Source: Pseudomonadota bacterium (GTDB lineage Bacteria > Pseudomonadota > Gammaproteobacteria > Xanthomonadales > Rhodanobacteraceae). Taken from it: a stretch of 47,097 bases of DNA. The translations under genes were made by a program, and so were the position numbers. Position 1 is the first letter of the stretch. Every line of letters begins with the position of its first letter. Shown piece by piece: positions 1 to 10,612 of this stretch. The notes below the pieces were generated by a model. That model was not told where the DNA came from, did no database searches, and was given only the letters and a program-made list of their open reading frames with translations. The stretch covers positions 1-47,097 of the forward strand of contig JAJXWZ010000226.1 in the NCBI GenBank assembly GCA_021781345.1, given 5' to 3'.

Positions 1-2174
1 GAAACCTGACCGGCCTTGTCCAGCGCGTTGTGCAGGTAGGCATCGACTTCGATGCCGTGCGGCGCGAACACCGCGAGGTCGAGATTCAGGGTGTTGTAGC
101 CGGGCAGCCTGTAATAGGGCGCGATCTCGCTGCCACTGTAGCCGGCGGTCCGGTCGCCTACCCAGGTGTCGCTGATGGTCAACTGGCCGGTCGATGCCTG
201 CCCGACGTTGAAACCATACGCTGCTGCCAGTGCCGCGTTGAACCTGGGCGATAGCGGCAGCCTCGCACCGGATTGGGCAAGGCCGAGTGCGGGTACCGCG
301 GACGCGAGTTTTGCGTTGGTCCATGAACCTGACGCGGTCAGTGTGAGGTGCGGTGTGGCCTTTACCGCCGCGCTGAATTCGGCGCCCTTGATGCGTGCGC
401 TTCCGCCGTTCTCGATCTGGTTGACGCCACCGTTGTTGACCGTCAACTGGATCTGCGACCAGTGGATGTCGTACACGTCGGCATTCAGGACGGCTCGGCC
501 GCCCATCAAGGTTGCCTTTTCGCCGACTTCGTAGTTCCACAGCCTGTCTGGCTGGAAGGTCGGCGCACCCTGTCCGAGCTGCAGCACGAAGTTCGGTCCG
601 CCCGGTCGGTAGCCGCTGGCGACCTTGGCGTACACCATGAAATTCTTGCTCAAGTGGTAACGGGGATTCAGTAGCCAGGTCGTAACGCTCTGCGTCGAGC
701 TGGCGTTCTCGTGGGTCGTGAGGCCCGGCGCCGTGGGCACCACCAGCCAGCCGTTCGCGAACTGCTGGTAGTGCTGGTTGTTGCGGCTGTAGCGCGCACC
801 AATGGTGAGGTCGAACCGATCGGTGAAGTGGTATGTGCCGTCCGCGAAGAACGAAGCCTCCTTGTAGAGGCTCGGGAGCACCCCGTAGAAGGGTGAATAT
901 CCGAACAGCAGTGCGCTCTGATCCGGCGCGTTCTGGAGGTTCACCAATTCATCGGTGGTTTCGTGGGCGCCATAGGCGCCGAGCAACCATTCGAAACGTC
1001 GACCCTGGGGTGATTCCAGCCGGAATTCCTGGGTGGTCTTGCGCGTGGTGGTATCTACGTAAAGTCCGTATGCCGAGAGGGGGAATCCGTAGAAGTCGTG
1101 GAAGACGATGTTGTAAAGATCGCTGAGGTCCGTGAGGTAGGTGCCGTTGTTGTTTTGGTATGCGGTGATCGAGGTAAACGTGGCCCAGTGCAGGTTCCAG
1201 TCCACGATGCCCGAAAACATTCGCAGCGAATTCGATTCGGGTTGGCGAAGGGCGAATTCCTGATCGTAGGTATCCTGGGTGGGCCGGCCGGTCGTGACGT
1301 TGCGAAAGTCCACGTTCAAGCCGTTGCCGCGAATCTTTTCCGAGAAGACGGAGAGCTTCACGCTCAGGTCGGGCGTGATCCTGGCCAGCAGTTGCGCGCG
1401 GCCCATCGTGGTATGCGCCGAACCCTGGTTGTCGATGCCGAGTAGCGTATTCTTGCCAAAGCCGGTGTCATATTGCTGCACGCCGTCCACCCGCAATGCG
1501 ACCTTGCCCGGTGCCAGCGGTGCGTTCAGCATCACGTCCGCACTGTAATTCGTTCCGGCGTGGGCGGTACTCGACACGCCTGCCGAAGCAAGCGCGCCGA
1601 AGTCATCGAGATTTGGCGGCGCCGGGACATACTTGATCGCGCCACCCAGCGCATTGGCGCCGTACAGTGTGCCCTGCGGACCGTTGAGCACTTCGATCCG
1701 CGAGAGATCGAAAGTGTTGATCGGCATGGACTGGAAGCCCACGCCGAATGGCGTGCTTGCGCCGATCGGCACCTGGTCCAGATACATGCCGATGCCGCTG
1801 CTGAGCTGCGTGCCGCCGGTAGTGACGCCGCGGATCGCGACGATGTCACTGGTGGGACCCAGCGAGTCGAAGCTGAGGCCTGGCACGAAGGCGGCGAACT
1901 GCTCGAAACTGTTGGCGTGGATCTGGTCGAGGAAAGCCCCGGTCAACGATGTGACGCCGCCCGGCACGTTCTGGATCGACTCGCTCCTTCGCGTCGCGGT
2001 GACCACGATGGTCGGCAAGGTCTGCTCGTTCGAGGCTTTCGGGTTGACTTCGGCGTTGCTTTTCGCCGTCTGGCCGGTTGGCGGTGCCGCGGCCGCCAGC
2101 GCGGGAGCGGCAAGACAAGCGGCGATCGACGCCGACAGCAGGCAAAGTGTGAGCTGTGCGGGCTTGCTGAGCAT
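1..2174 (-). CDS. TonB-dependent receptor, 3' end truncated by window edge
   Basis: Reverse-strand translation from ATG at 2174: MLSKPAQLTLCLLSASIAACLAAPALA... signal peptide, TonB box-like LPTIVVTATRR, plug domain (IQNVPGGVTSL...VAIRGV...GPQGTLYGANALGGAIKYV) and beta-barrel. SD-like ggagggg upstream of the ATG. Absent from the ORF track because no stop lies in the window. Confidence 0.9.
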   Translation of the reverse strand, partial: MLSKPAQLTLCLLSASIAACLAAPALAAAAPPTGQTAKSNAEVNPKASNEQTLPTIVVTATRRSESIQNVPGGVTSLTGAFLDQIHANSFEQFAAFVPGLSFDSLGPTSDIVAIRGVTTGGTQLSSGIGMYLDQVPIGASTPFGVGFQSMPINTFDLSRIEVLNGPQGTLYGANALGGAIKYVPAPPNLDDFGALASAGVSSTAHAGTNYSADVMLNAPLAPGKVALRVDGVQQYDTGFGKNTLLGIDNQGSAHTTMGRAQLLARITPDLSVKLSVFSEKIRGNGLNVDFRNVTTGRPTQDTYDQEFALRQPESNSLRMFSGIVDWNLHWATFTSITAYQNNNGTYLTDLSDLYNIVFHDFYGFPLSAYGLYVDTTTRKTTQEFRLESPQGRRFEWLLGAYGAHETTDELVNLQNAPDQSALLFGYSPFYGVLPSLYKEASFFADGTYHFTDRFDLTIGARYSRNNQHYQQFANGWLVVPTAPGLTTHENASSTQSVTTWLLNPRYHLSKNFMVYAKVASGYRPGGPNFVLQLGQGAPTFQPDRLWNYEVGEKATLMGGRAVLNADVYDIHWSQIQLTVNNGGVNQIENGGSARIKGAEFSAAVKATPHLTLTASGSWTNAKLASAVPALGLAQSGARLPLSPRFNAALAAAYGFNVGQASTGQLTISDTWVGDRTAGYSGSEIAPYYRLPGYNTLNLDLAVFAPHGIEVDAYLHNALDKAGQV

Positions 2175-2282
2175 GGTGTTCCCCTCCTGATCCAGCGATC
2201 TTGGTCTGGTGCGAATTTGCGATCCCGAACGCGTGCTGGCAGTGCTGCCGGCCGCTGCTTGCCCTCCCTGTCGCTTGCCTAA

Positions 2283-2301
2283 CTAACGTTCGTTCGGTTA
2301 G
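2283..2301. promoter_or_regulatory. Candidate TetR-family operator (inverted repeat CTAAC-N9-GTTAG)
   Basis: ctaacgttcgttcggttag in the intergenic region between the divergent TonB receptor and TetR regulator. Confidence 0.5.
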
Positions 2302-2372
2302 CTTTGTACCAACGGCCCTGATCGCTGTCAATGCGCTGGCGAGCAACCGATCGATCGTTCATACTCGAACCC

Positions 2373-3026
2373 ATGTCCATCAATCGCCGACTCGCCGCCA
2401 CCACCGCCCGCCTGCTGCCCGGGCTGAAGCAGTCGGGGGCATCCGGGCGCGTGCTGGAAGCGGCGCTGAAGTCATTCGCCGAACGGGGATACGCCGGCGC
2501 GTCGATACGCGACGTCGCGGCGGTGGCGGGCGTCAAGCCGGCCACGATTTACGCGCATTACCCGTCCAAGGAACACATCCTTGCCGAGCTGTGCCGAATC
2601 GGGCACGAGGAGCAGTACCGCGGGGCGCGTACGGCAGTCCTCGCGAGCGGCGGCGACCCGCGCGACCAGATCGTCGCCTACGTGCGGGCGCACGTGGGCT
2701 TCCACACCACCTATCCGATGCTCGCCGTGGTGTCGAATTCCGAGCTGCACGTGCTGGGCGAGGAGCTTGGCGCGGCGACTTTCGTGCTGCGGCGCGAATC
2801 GGAGGGCTTGCTGCAGGACATCGTCAAGCGCGGCATGGATGCCGGTGCGTTCCACGTGACCGACCCATGGCTCGCGGTGGCGGCGATCGGCGGCATGGGC
2901 CTGCGCGTCGCGTACTGGTTTTCGCCGGACTACAACCTGAGTGCCGCGCAGGTCGCGGAAGGCTATGCCGAATTCGCGCTGCGCTTGCTGGGCGCCGACC
3001 GCAAGCCGAGGCGAGCGAAAAAATGA
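2373..3026 (+). CDS. TetR/AcrR-family transcriptional regulator
   Basis: N-terminal HTH: VLEAALKSFAERGYAGASIRDVAAVAGVKPATIYAHYPSKEHIL; start chosen at MSINRR. Confidence 0.9.
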   Translation: MSINRRLAATTARLLPGLKQSGASGRVLEAALKSFAERGYAGASIRDVAAVAGVKPATIYAHYPSKEHILAELCRIGHEEQYRGARTAVLASGGDPRDQIVAYVRAHVGFHTTYPMLAVVSNSELHVLGEELGAATFVLRRESEGLLQDIVKRGMDAGAFHVTDPWLAVAAIGGMGLRVAYWFSPDYNLSAAQVAEGYAEFALRLLGADRKPRRAKK

Positions 3027-3055
3027 TTCCGGACCACCGCTCGGAAGGAGGTGAC

Positions 3056-4792
3056 ATGGCCGGCGACTTCCTAGCCACGCCGGTGCGTCGCAGCGTGCAT
3101 CGTGGCGATGACGACCTCGTGAGCGCGGGACTGGGCCTCGCGGGCCTGGCCGGTGCGCCGGTGGCGTTCGCCGACCCAGGGCGGCCGACGCCCGCGGAGT
3201 TGCGCCGGCGCGCGGTCCAGACCGGCTGGAAGGGCATCGTCGACCTCGGTCCGCTGGGTGGTTTCGGTCGTTTCTACGGTGGCGCGCCTAGGGTGCCTGG
3301 ACAAGAATTCAGCGCATTCGCGCGGGTGCCTGGCGCACGCCATCCGCATCGCCTGCTGTGCCAGGTCCCGGACGACTTCGACGGGAAGGTCCGCTGCTTG
3401 GTGGTGGCACCGTCGTCCGGTTCGCGCGGCGTCTACGGTTCGATCGCGCTGGGCGCATGGGGTCTCGCGCGTGGATGCGCGATGGTTTACACGGACAAAG
3501 GTGCGGGTTCTGGATATTTCGATTGCGCCGAAGGCACGGGTGTGGCGCTGGACGGCACCCGTGCGGAGGCGGGCAGCGCCATGCTTGAATTCGAGCCGGG
3601 CTCCGCGCCCTTGGAAGCCGGCATCGCCGTCAAGCACGCGCACTCGGGCGATCATCCCGAGGCCGACTGGGGCCGGCACGTGCTGCAGGCGGTTCGCTTC
3701 GGCCTGGCCATGCTGGACGAAGCCTTTCCCGCGCAGGCGCCGTTCACCCCCGGCAATACCCGCGTCATCGCGATGGGCATTTCCAACGGCGGTGCCGCCG
3801 TGTTGCAGGCCGCCGGCGCGGATCGCGACGGCTGGCTCGATGCTGTGGTCGCACTGGAGCCGAACGTGCACGTGGCGGGACATGGCCGCGCCCTTTACGA
3901 CTACGCCACCGAGGCAGCGTTGTGGATGCCGGCGGCATTGACGGCAGAGGCCTTCGCCGGCGTGCCGTTTGCGCGCACCGGCACGATCGCGGCACCTTCA
4001 TGGGTGGGGCGTGGCGCGGGCCTGCACGCACGCGACCTGTTGCCGTCGATCGATCAGGCAGCGCAAGCCGAAGCCGCGCTGGATCACCTGCGCGCGTCGG
4101 GATGGCAGGACGACGTGCTCGCCACGGCGGCGACGTCCGTTGCATTCGACTTGTGGCGCGCGGTGGCGGTCACCTACGCATCGGCCTATCTGCGTGCCTC
4201 GGTCGGCGCGATGCCGTGCGGCTTCACTTTTCGCGCGGTCGAGGTGCCGGGCGTAGCCGCTGCGGCGGTGCGCGCGGCGTGGTGGGCGGATGGCACGGGC
4301 ATTCCGCCGGACACCGGCATCGGCCTGTCCGGCGGGCTCGAGGCCTCGGCCGACCCGACCTTGCCCGGGGTGCTGGCCTTGCGGGCACTGTGGGAGGGCA
4401 CGAGTGCCGACGCTGCGTCGCTGCACGAGGCGGTCGATGCGCTCGCGGCCGGATTGCCGCGCGCCGATCTGCCCATCTGGGTGGTGCACGGCGCCGAGGA
4501 CGGCCTGATTCCCGCGGCATTTACCTCGGACCCGTACGTCGAGTGGCTGCGGAATGCCGGACGCACGCCCCGCTATTGGCGCGTGCCGCACGCGCAACAC
4601 TTCGATGCGTTCCTGCAATTGCCGGGATTCGGCGACCGTTACGTGCCGCTGCTGCCGTATGGTTACACCGTGATGGAGCATGTCCACGCGCATGTCGTGC
4701 GTGGTGTGCCGCTGCCGGATTCGGCGTGCCCGCAGCCGCGTCCGCGCGGCGCCGCCGCACTCGATCCGGGCAAGTTGGGCCTGCCTGATTGA
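3056..4792 (+). CDS. D-(-)-3-hydroxybutyrate oligomer hydrolase
   Basis: Motifs recalled from the 3HB-oligomer hydrolase family: [65 protein letters not shown]. Strong SD (ggaaggaggtgac) directly before ATG 3056; lies 29 nt after the TetR stop. Confidence 0.85.
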   Translation: MAGDFLATPVRRSVHRGDDDLVSAGLGLAGLAGAPVAFADPGRPTPAELRRRAVQTGWKGIVDLGPLGGFGRFYGGAPRVPGQEFSAFARVPGARHPHRLLCQVPDDFDGKVRCLVVAPSSGSRGVYGSIALGAWGLARGCAMVYTDKGAGSGYFDCAEGTGVALDGTRAEAGSAMLEFEPGSAPLEAGIAVKHAHSGDHPEADWGRHVLQAVRFGLAMLDEAFPAQAPFTPGNTRVIAMGISNGGAAVLQAAGADRDGWLDAVVALEPNVHVAGHGRALYDYATEAALWMPAALTAEAFAGVPFARTGTIAAPSWVGRGAGLHARDLLPSIDQAAQAEAALDHLRASGWQDDVLATAATSVAFDLWRAVAVTYASAYLRASVGAMPCGFTFRAVEVPGVAAAAVRAAWWADGTGIPPDTGIGLSGGLEASADPTLPGVLALRALWEGTSADAASLHEAVDALAAGLPRADLPIWVVHGAEDGLIPAAFTSDPYVEWLRNAGRTPRYWRVPHAQHFDAFLQLPGFGDRYVPLLPYGYTVMEHVHAHVVRGVPLPDSACPQPRPRGAAALDPGKLGLPD

Positions 4793-4848
4793 CGACGCGT
4801 TATTCTTGGCGGTCCGGCGCCGCTGTGGCGCCAGCCACGGGAATACAC

Positions 4849-5355
<507 letters not shown>

Positions 5356-5377
5356 ATCATCGCGCGAACCCGAAAAA

Positions 5378-5401
5378 ACGGGCGGCTGCCGGGCCGCCCG
5401 T
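5378..5401 (-). terminator. Rho-independent terminator of the minus-strand GlsB-like gene
   Basis: 9-bp perfect stem ACGGGCGGC-tgccgg-GCCGCCCGT, followed on the minus strand by a T tract (plus-strand aaaaaa at 5373-5378). Confidence 0.7.
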
Positions 5402-5424
5402 CGCGGGTCGCGCTGAGAGCGCCG

Positions 5425-5688
5425 TCAGGACGACGCGCTGCCGCCCTTGCGCTTGATCGCGGTGTAGATCGCCAACAGGATGATCGCGCCGACCACCGAG
5501 GCGATGAAATGGACGATGCCGGTGGGCCCCCACCAGCCGACCTGTTCTCCGACCCAGGTGGCGAGTACGGAACCGATGATGCCTATGAGGATGGTGAGGA
5601 TCCAGCCGACCGGCGCATGGTCGCGGTCGAAGAACTTGGCGATGACGCCGATGATGAAGCCGATGATGATCATCCAAAGCCAGTGCAT
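5425..5688 (-). CDS. GlsB/YeaQ/YmgE family stress-response membrane protein
   Basis: MHWLWMIIIGFIIGVIAKFFDRDHAPVGWILTILIGIIGSVLATWVGE...; size, three TM segments and G-rich pattern typical of the family; SD ggaggtg upstream. Confidence 0.88.
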   Translation of the reverse strand: MHWLWMIIIGFIIGVIAKFFDRDHAPVGWILTILIGIIGSVLATWVGEQVGWWGPTGIVHFIASVVGAIILLAIYTAIKRKGGSASS

Positions 5689-5868
5689 GACTACACCTCC
5701 GCTTGATGAGATTCGTCGGATCGACTGCAGCGACCCGTCGCGGGGACGGGCCGTGGGTGAGCGTAGCAGCGTTCGGGCCCGCCGCAGCGATTCCGTCCGG
5801 ACGATCCGGCCTGCCGAGGCGGGCCCCTGCGCGTGGTAGAATTGCGTGCTGACTTACGCGGTTACCCG

Positions 5869-7080
5869 ATGAGGCATCCCATGTTGAAACTCGCCGCGCG
5901 CACCGGTCGCGCCAAGCCCAGCGCGATCATGGTGATCGCCGACACCGCCAGGCAGCTCAAGGCGGAAGGCAAGGACGTCGTCAATTTCTCGATCGGGGTC
6001 CCTAATTTCCTGCCCGGCGGCCACGTGTACCAAGCCGTGCGCGACTGGCTGCCCCGGGATAGTGGTGGCTATGGCACCAACCGCGGTGCGCCCGAACTGC
6101 TCGACGCCATCGTCGCGCACTACCGGCAGAGCGGACTGGACGGTTACACGCGCGCCAATGTCACGGTCGGCATCGGTGCCAAGCAGGTGCTCTACAACCT
6201 GTGCGAGGCCTTGCTCGACGAGGGCGACGAGATCGTGTTCCCGGCGCCGTACTGGACCAGCTATGTCGACATCGCCGAGATCCTCGACGCGAAAATGACG
6301 ATCCTGGAATGCCCGCCCGAGCAGCAGTACAAGCTCACTCCCGCGCAGCTCGACAAGGCGCTGGCGTCCAACCCCAAGGTGTTCCTGTTCAACAATCCGT
6401 CCAATCCGACCGGAATGGTCTACACGCGCGACGAAATCGCGGCGCTCGCCGAGGTGCTGGTGAAGCATCCGGATACGTGGATCATCACCGACGACATCTA
6501 CAACCGCCTGGTGTTCGACGGCATCGGCTACCACAACTTCGTGCAGGTCAAGCCGGAATTGCGGGATCGCACCTTCATCATGGATTCGCTGTCCAAGACC
6601 TACGGCATGCCGGGTTGGCGCGTGGGATTCGTGGCCGGTCCCGAGGCTGGCGTGAAGGCGCTGGTGACGCTCAATTCCAACCACATCACCTGCCTGCCGG
6701 AAGTGATCAGCGAGGCCGCGGTCGCGGCGCTGACCGGCCCGCAGGACGTGCCGAACGCCAAGCGCGAGGAGTTCTCCAAGCGTCGCGACGAAGTGTTGGA
6801 CGCACTGGTGGCGATTCCGGGCGTGAAGTGCCCGCGCCCGCAAGGCGCGTTCTACGCGTTCCCCGACATTTCGGTCGCGTTCGGGAAGTCGCACAACGGC
6901 CGCAAGATCGCCAACGACGTCGATTTGTGCAAGGTCCTGCTCGAGGACAAGTTCGTCGCCACGGTTCCGGGTTCGGCGTTCGGCGAACCGCGCAGCTTGC
7001 GCATTTCATACACCTGCGCGCCGGAGCAGCTCGAGAAGGGCCTGCAGCGCATCCAGGCATTCTTCGCCGAACTGAGCTGA
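5869..7080 (+). CDS. Pyridoxal phosphate-dependent aminotransferase (aspartate aminotransferase type)
   Basis: [70 protein letters not shown]: class I/II aminotransferase with PLP lysine. Confidence 0.9.
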   Translation: MRHPMLKLAARTGRAKPSAIMVIADTARQLKAEGKDVVNFSIGVPNFLPGGHVYQAVRDWLPRDSGGYGTNRGAPELLDAIVAHYRQSGLDGYTRANVTVGIGAKQVLYNLCEALLDEGDEIVFPAPYWTSYVDIAEILDAKMTILECPPEQQYKLTPAQLDKALASNPKVFLFNNPSNPTGMVYTRDEIAALAEVLVKHPDTWIITDDIYNRLVFDGIGYHNFVQVKPELRDRTFIMDSLSKTYGMPGWRVGFVAGPEAGVKALVTLNSNHITCLPEVISEAAVAALTGPQDVPNAKREEFSKRRDEVLDALVAIPGVKCPRPQGAFYAFPDISVAFGKSHNGRKIANDVDLCKVLLEDKFVATVPGSAFGEPRSLRISYTCAPEQLEKGLQRIQAFFAELS

Positions 7081-7159
7081 GCCGGTTCGAGGCACGACGT
7101 GCCGTCGCGGCCCCGTTCCGCGATGGCGAACCCTTGTTATTGCACGCTGGAGTCAGACC

Positions 7160-8140
7160 ATGAAAGCACCCGTTCGAGTTGCCGTGACCGGCGCCGCCGG
7201 CCAGATCGGCTATGCCTTGTTGTTCCGCATCGCCGCCGGCGACATGCTGGGTCCCGACCAGCCGGTGATCCTGCACCTGCTCGAGATCACGCCCGCCTTG
7301 CCCGCGTTGAACGGCGTGGTGATGGAGCTGGACGATTGCGCGTTCCCGCTGCTGGTCGGCGTGGTGGCGACCGACGACGCCAACGTCGCGTTCAAGGACG
7401 TCGATTACGCCTTGCTGGTCGGTGCGCGCCCGCGCGGCCCGGGCATGGAGCGCAAGGACCTGCTATCGGCCAACGGCGCGATCTTCAGCCCGCAGGGCAA
7501 GGCGCTGAACGCGCACGCCAGGCGCGACGTCAAGGTGCTGGTGGTGGGCAACCCGGCCAACACCAATGCATTGATCGCGCAGGCCAACGCGCCCGACCTC
7601 GACCCGAAGTGCTTCACCGCGATGGTGCGCCTGGACCACAACCGCGCCAAGGCGCAGCTTGCGGCCAAGACCGGCGCGCACAACACCGATGTCGCGAAGA
7701 TGATCATCTGGGGCAACCACTCGTCCACCCAGTATCCGGACATCCACCACGCGACGGTCAAGGGCAAGCCTGCGATGTCGCTGGTCGACCAGGATTGGTA
7801 CGAAAAGGAATTCATCCCGACCGTGCAGCAGCGCGGGGCCGCCATCATCAAGGCCCGTGGCGCATCGTCCGCCGCCTCAGCGGCGTCCGCCGCGATCGAC
7901 CACATGCGCACGTGGGCGCTCGGAACCGTCGAGGGCGACTGGGTGTCGATGGGGATTCCGGCCGACGGTTCGTACGGCATCCAGCCGGGCGTGATCTATG
8001 GCTATCCGGTGACTTGCAAGGACGGCAAATACGCCATCGTGCAGGGCCTCGAGATCGACGACTTTTCGCGTGCGCGCATGGACGCCACCGACAAGGAACT
8101 GCGCGAGGAGCGCGCATCGGTCGAACAGTTGCTCGGCTGA
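7160..8140 (+). CDS. mdh: Malate dehydrogenase
   Basis: [81 protein letters not shown]. Confidence 0.96.
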   Translation: MKAPVRVAVTGAAGQIGYALLFRIAAGDMLGPDQPVILHLLEITPALPALNGVVMELDDCAFPLLVGVVATDDANVAFKDVDYALLVGARPRGPGMERKDLLSANGAIFSPQGKALNAHARRDVKVLVVGNPANTNALIAQANAPDLDPKCFTAMVRLDHNRAKAQLAAKTGAHNTDVAKMIIWGNHSSTQYPDIHHATVKGKPAMSLVDQDWYEKEFIPTVQQRGAAIIKARGASSAASAASAAIDHMRTWALGTVEGDWVSMGIPADGSYGIQPGVIYGYPVTCKDGKYAIVQGLEIDDFSRARMDATDKELREERASVEQLLG

Positions 8141-8161
8141 CCGAAGCAACCAGTCATCGGG

Positions 8162-8189
8162 AAAGGCGGCCACGGGCCGCCTTTCTTGT
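8162..8189 (+). terminator. Rho-independent terminator after mdh
   Basis: AAAGGCGGCC-acg-GGCCGCCTTT 10-bp stem followed by cttgtctttt. Confidence 0.8.
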
Positions 8190-8287
8190 CTTTTGCAGTA
8201 TGCGTGGCTAGAAAATGACGATCGCGAATGCGACTGCCGAAATGCGTTACATTGGCCCGGGACTTGGGGTTTCCGGAGAGGGGCGCC

Positions 8288-10168
8288 ATGCGCGGCAGGG
8301 GATTCTGGCAGGAACTGAAACGCCGCCATGTCTATCGCGTGGCCGTCGCCTATGCCGTGGTCGGCTGGCTGCTGATCCAGGTCGCGACCCAGGTGTTCCC
8401 GATCTTCCACATGCCGGACTGGACGGCCCAACTGGTCGTGCTGCTGATCCTGGTGGGGTTTCCGATCGCGTTGGTGCTGGCCTGGGCCTTCGACGTGACG
8501 CCGGCGGGGATCGAGCGAACGGAGGACGAAGGCCAGCCGGTATTGCGACGGGCGCGCCACGGCACCCTGAGCATTGCAGTGCTCGGCATTCTCGTTGCCG
8601 TGCTGGCCGGACTCGGCTACTGGTGGTGGCTGCGGCCGGGTCCATCCGCGCAGGCAGTGACTGCGGCGCTGGCGCCATCGACATCCGCACCAGCCTCGAC
8701 AACGGCCCGGAAAATCCCGGAGCCGGTCGCCGCGAGCAGCATGGTTTCGTCCCGCTCCATTGCGGTGCTGCCGTTCGAAAACGAGAGCGGCGACAAGAAC
8801 GAGCAATTCTTCTCCGATGGCCTGTCGGAAGACCTGATCACCGCGCTGTCGCAGTTCAAGGGTCTCAAGGTCATCAACAGCGATTCGTCCTTCCGGTTCC
8901 GCAACAGCAGCCAGGGCGTGTCCGCCATCGCCAGCCAGTTGGGCGTGGCGCATTTGCTGGAAGGCGGGGTCCAGCGGTTGGGCGACGAGGTGCGCATACG
9001 CGCCGAGTTGGTCAACGCCGATGATGGCAGCACGCTGTGGTCGCAGCACTACGACCGGCCGTACAAGGACCTGTTCAAGCTGCAGGACGACATCACGCAC
9101 GCGGTGGCCGATGCCCTGAAAGCCAAGCTCCTGGGCCACGCTGCCGAGAGCGACCGGCCGCCCACCGGCAACCTCGACGCCTATGCCGACTACCTCAAGG
9201 GCAATGCCCAGCCCCACACACCGGCCGGCGATCGGCAAGCGATCGCGTTGTTCACCAAGGCGACGCAGATCGATCCGGAGTACGCGCAAAGCTATGCGGT
9301 GATGGCAATCGCCTGGATGTACCAGGCGGCGGTGTACAGTTCCAATGATGCCGAAGACCGGCAAGCCATCCAGCATGCGCGCACGGCCGCCGATATCGCG
9401 CTGCGGCTGGATCCCGACTTGGCGACGGCGCACTTCGCGCGTGCCTTCATCCTGCTCAATGCCGACCAGGACTGGCAGGGTGCGCTGGCCGAGGCGGGCA
9501 AGGTCGTGGCGCTGGCTGCCAACAAAGTCAACGGCATGGACATCGAGGCGCAGGTCTTGCAGGCCTTGGGACGGGCAGATGAAGCAGAAAACCTGATCCG
9601 CAAGGTGATTGCGTTGAATCCGCTCAACGCTGGCGCGTACGAGAGCCTGGCGCTGGTCCTGCGTGTCCGACGGCTCGACGAAGCGCAGGCGGCCCTGCAA
9701 AAGGCCATCGAACTCTCGCCGGGCAGCAGCCGACTGCACGCGAACCTGACGCTGGTCGAACTGCTGCGTGGCGACCATGCCGCGGCCGTGGCGGCGGCCA
9801 ACGCCGAACCGCCGGGTTTCTGGCACGATTTCGCGCAGGCCGCCGTGCTGCAGACGGACCCAGGCCTTGGCTCTGCCGATGACGCACTCAAGAGCGTGCA
9901 GAAGCAATATGCCGACACGGGTGCCTACCAGATCGCCGAACTTTTTGCCCTGCGCAAGGATCCCGCTGGGATGTTCCGCTGGCTGGACCGCGCATGGACC
10001 AACCACGATGCCGGCATCCAGCACCTGCTTACCGATCCGCTGATCCTGCGCTATCGGGACGACCCGCGTTTCGCCGCCTATTGCCGCAAGGTTGGACTGC
10101 CGGTCCCGGCCGGAACCCGCGAACCCGTGACCGGCAAAACAGCCAGGCTTGCTTATTCCGGTAGTTGA
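8288..10168 (+). CDS. TolB-like / tetratricopeptide-repeat protein with N-terminal TM segments
   Basis: ELKRRHVYRVAVAYAVVGWLLIQVA..., then SIAVLPFENESGDKNEQFFSDGLSEDLITALSQ (FlgO/TolB-N-like) and C-terminal TPR-like helices (LDPDLATAHFARAFILL...). Confidence 0.8.
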   Translation: MRGRGFWQELKRRHVYRVAVAYAVVGWLLIQVATQVFPIFHMPDWTAQLVVLLILVGFPIALVLAWAFDVTPAGIERTEDEGQPVLRRARHGTLSIAVLGILVAVLAGLGYWWWLRPGPSAQAVTAALAPSTSAPASTTARKIPEPVAASSMVSSRSIAVLPFENESGDKNEQFFSDGLSEDLITALSQFKGLKVINSDSSFRFRNSSQGVSAIASQLGVAHLLEGGVQRLGDEVRIRAELVNADDGSTLWSQHYDRPYKDLFKLQDDITHAVADALKAKLLGHAAESDRPPTGNLDAYADYLKGNAQPHTPAGDRQAIALFTKATQIDPEYAQSYAVMAIAWMYQAAVYSSNDAEDRQAIQHARTAADIALRLDPDLATAHFARAFILLNADQDWQGALAEAGKVVALAANKVNGMDIEAQVLQALGRADEAENLIRKVIALNPLNAGAYESLALVLRVRRLDEAQAALQKAIELSPGSSRLHANLTLVELLRGDHAAAVAAANAEPPGFWHDFAQAAVLQTDPGLGSADDALKSVQKQYADTGAYQIAELFALRKDPAGMFRWLDRAWTNHDAGIQHLLTDPLILRYRDDPRFAAYCRKVGLPVPAGTREPVTGKTARLAYSGS

Positions 10169-10186
10169 AACAACCACGCTGGATCA

Positions 10187-10558
10187 GTGTTCTCGTCCAA
10201 CAGGCCGTGGTTGTTCTCGGCGGGTTCATCGCGCACGGCACCAGTTTCCGGGAGGCGGCCTGGCGTTACTGATCCAGTGCAACGCGTCAGGCAGCGCACG
10301 CTGGTGCCGCGGGCGATGGCGTGCTTGGCCTTTGCGTTCGCGTTGCTGCCGGGGATCGACATCGTGGCGCAGCGTTTCGAATGGTCCGCCGGCATCGAAC
10401 GCGCATTGGTCATCGCCACGTGTATCGGCTTCTTCGTGGCACTGGTACTCACCTGATACCACGGCAAGCGCGGTTCGCTGCATCCGGATTCGTGTCGGAT
10501 GCTGCGGTGCGGCAGCCCGCTCGGTTTCAGGTCGCGCCGCATCGGCGCATAATCGGCG
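10187..10558 (+). pseudogene. Remnant of a TM/TPR regulator-type protein, interrupted by TGA at 10454-10456
   Basis: ORF ...RTLVPRAMACLAFAFALLPGIDIVAQRFEWSAGIERALVIATCIGFFVALVLT*YHGKRG: the TGA replaces the TGG of a remembered ALVLxWYHGxRG signature; similarity lost after KRG. Confidence 0.5.
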
Positions 10559-10612
10559 ATCGTGCGCCCGGCTCCAGCGATGCCAGGCGGTGATCCCTGC
10601 AGGAGGTGCGCG

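Noticed and set aside
1473-2282. 269-aa plus-strand ORF over the TonB receptor 5' region
   Set aside because: Opposite strand encodes a clear signal peptide, TonB box and plug domain.
2201-3055. In-frame upstream extension of the 3HB-oligomer hydrolase ORF (863 aa)
   Set aside because: Overlaps the TetR gene entirely, is Arg/Pro-rich, and a strong SD marks the start at 3056.
4816-4832. GGCGCC-gctgt-GGCGCC short hairpin before ppiB
   Set aside because: Only 6 bp in GC-rich DNA, no T tract; too common to claim function.
7877-10177. 766-aa minus-strand ORF antisense to mdh and the TolB/TPR gene
   Set aside because: Shadow ORF of GC-rich coding DNA: Arg/His/Gly/Val-rich, no recognisable domain; plus-strand genes are clear.
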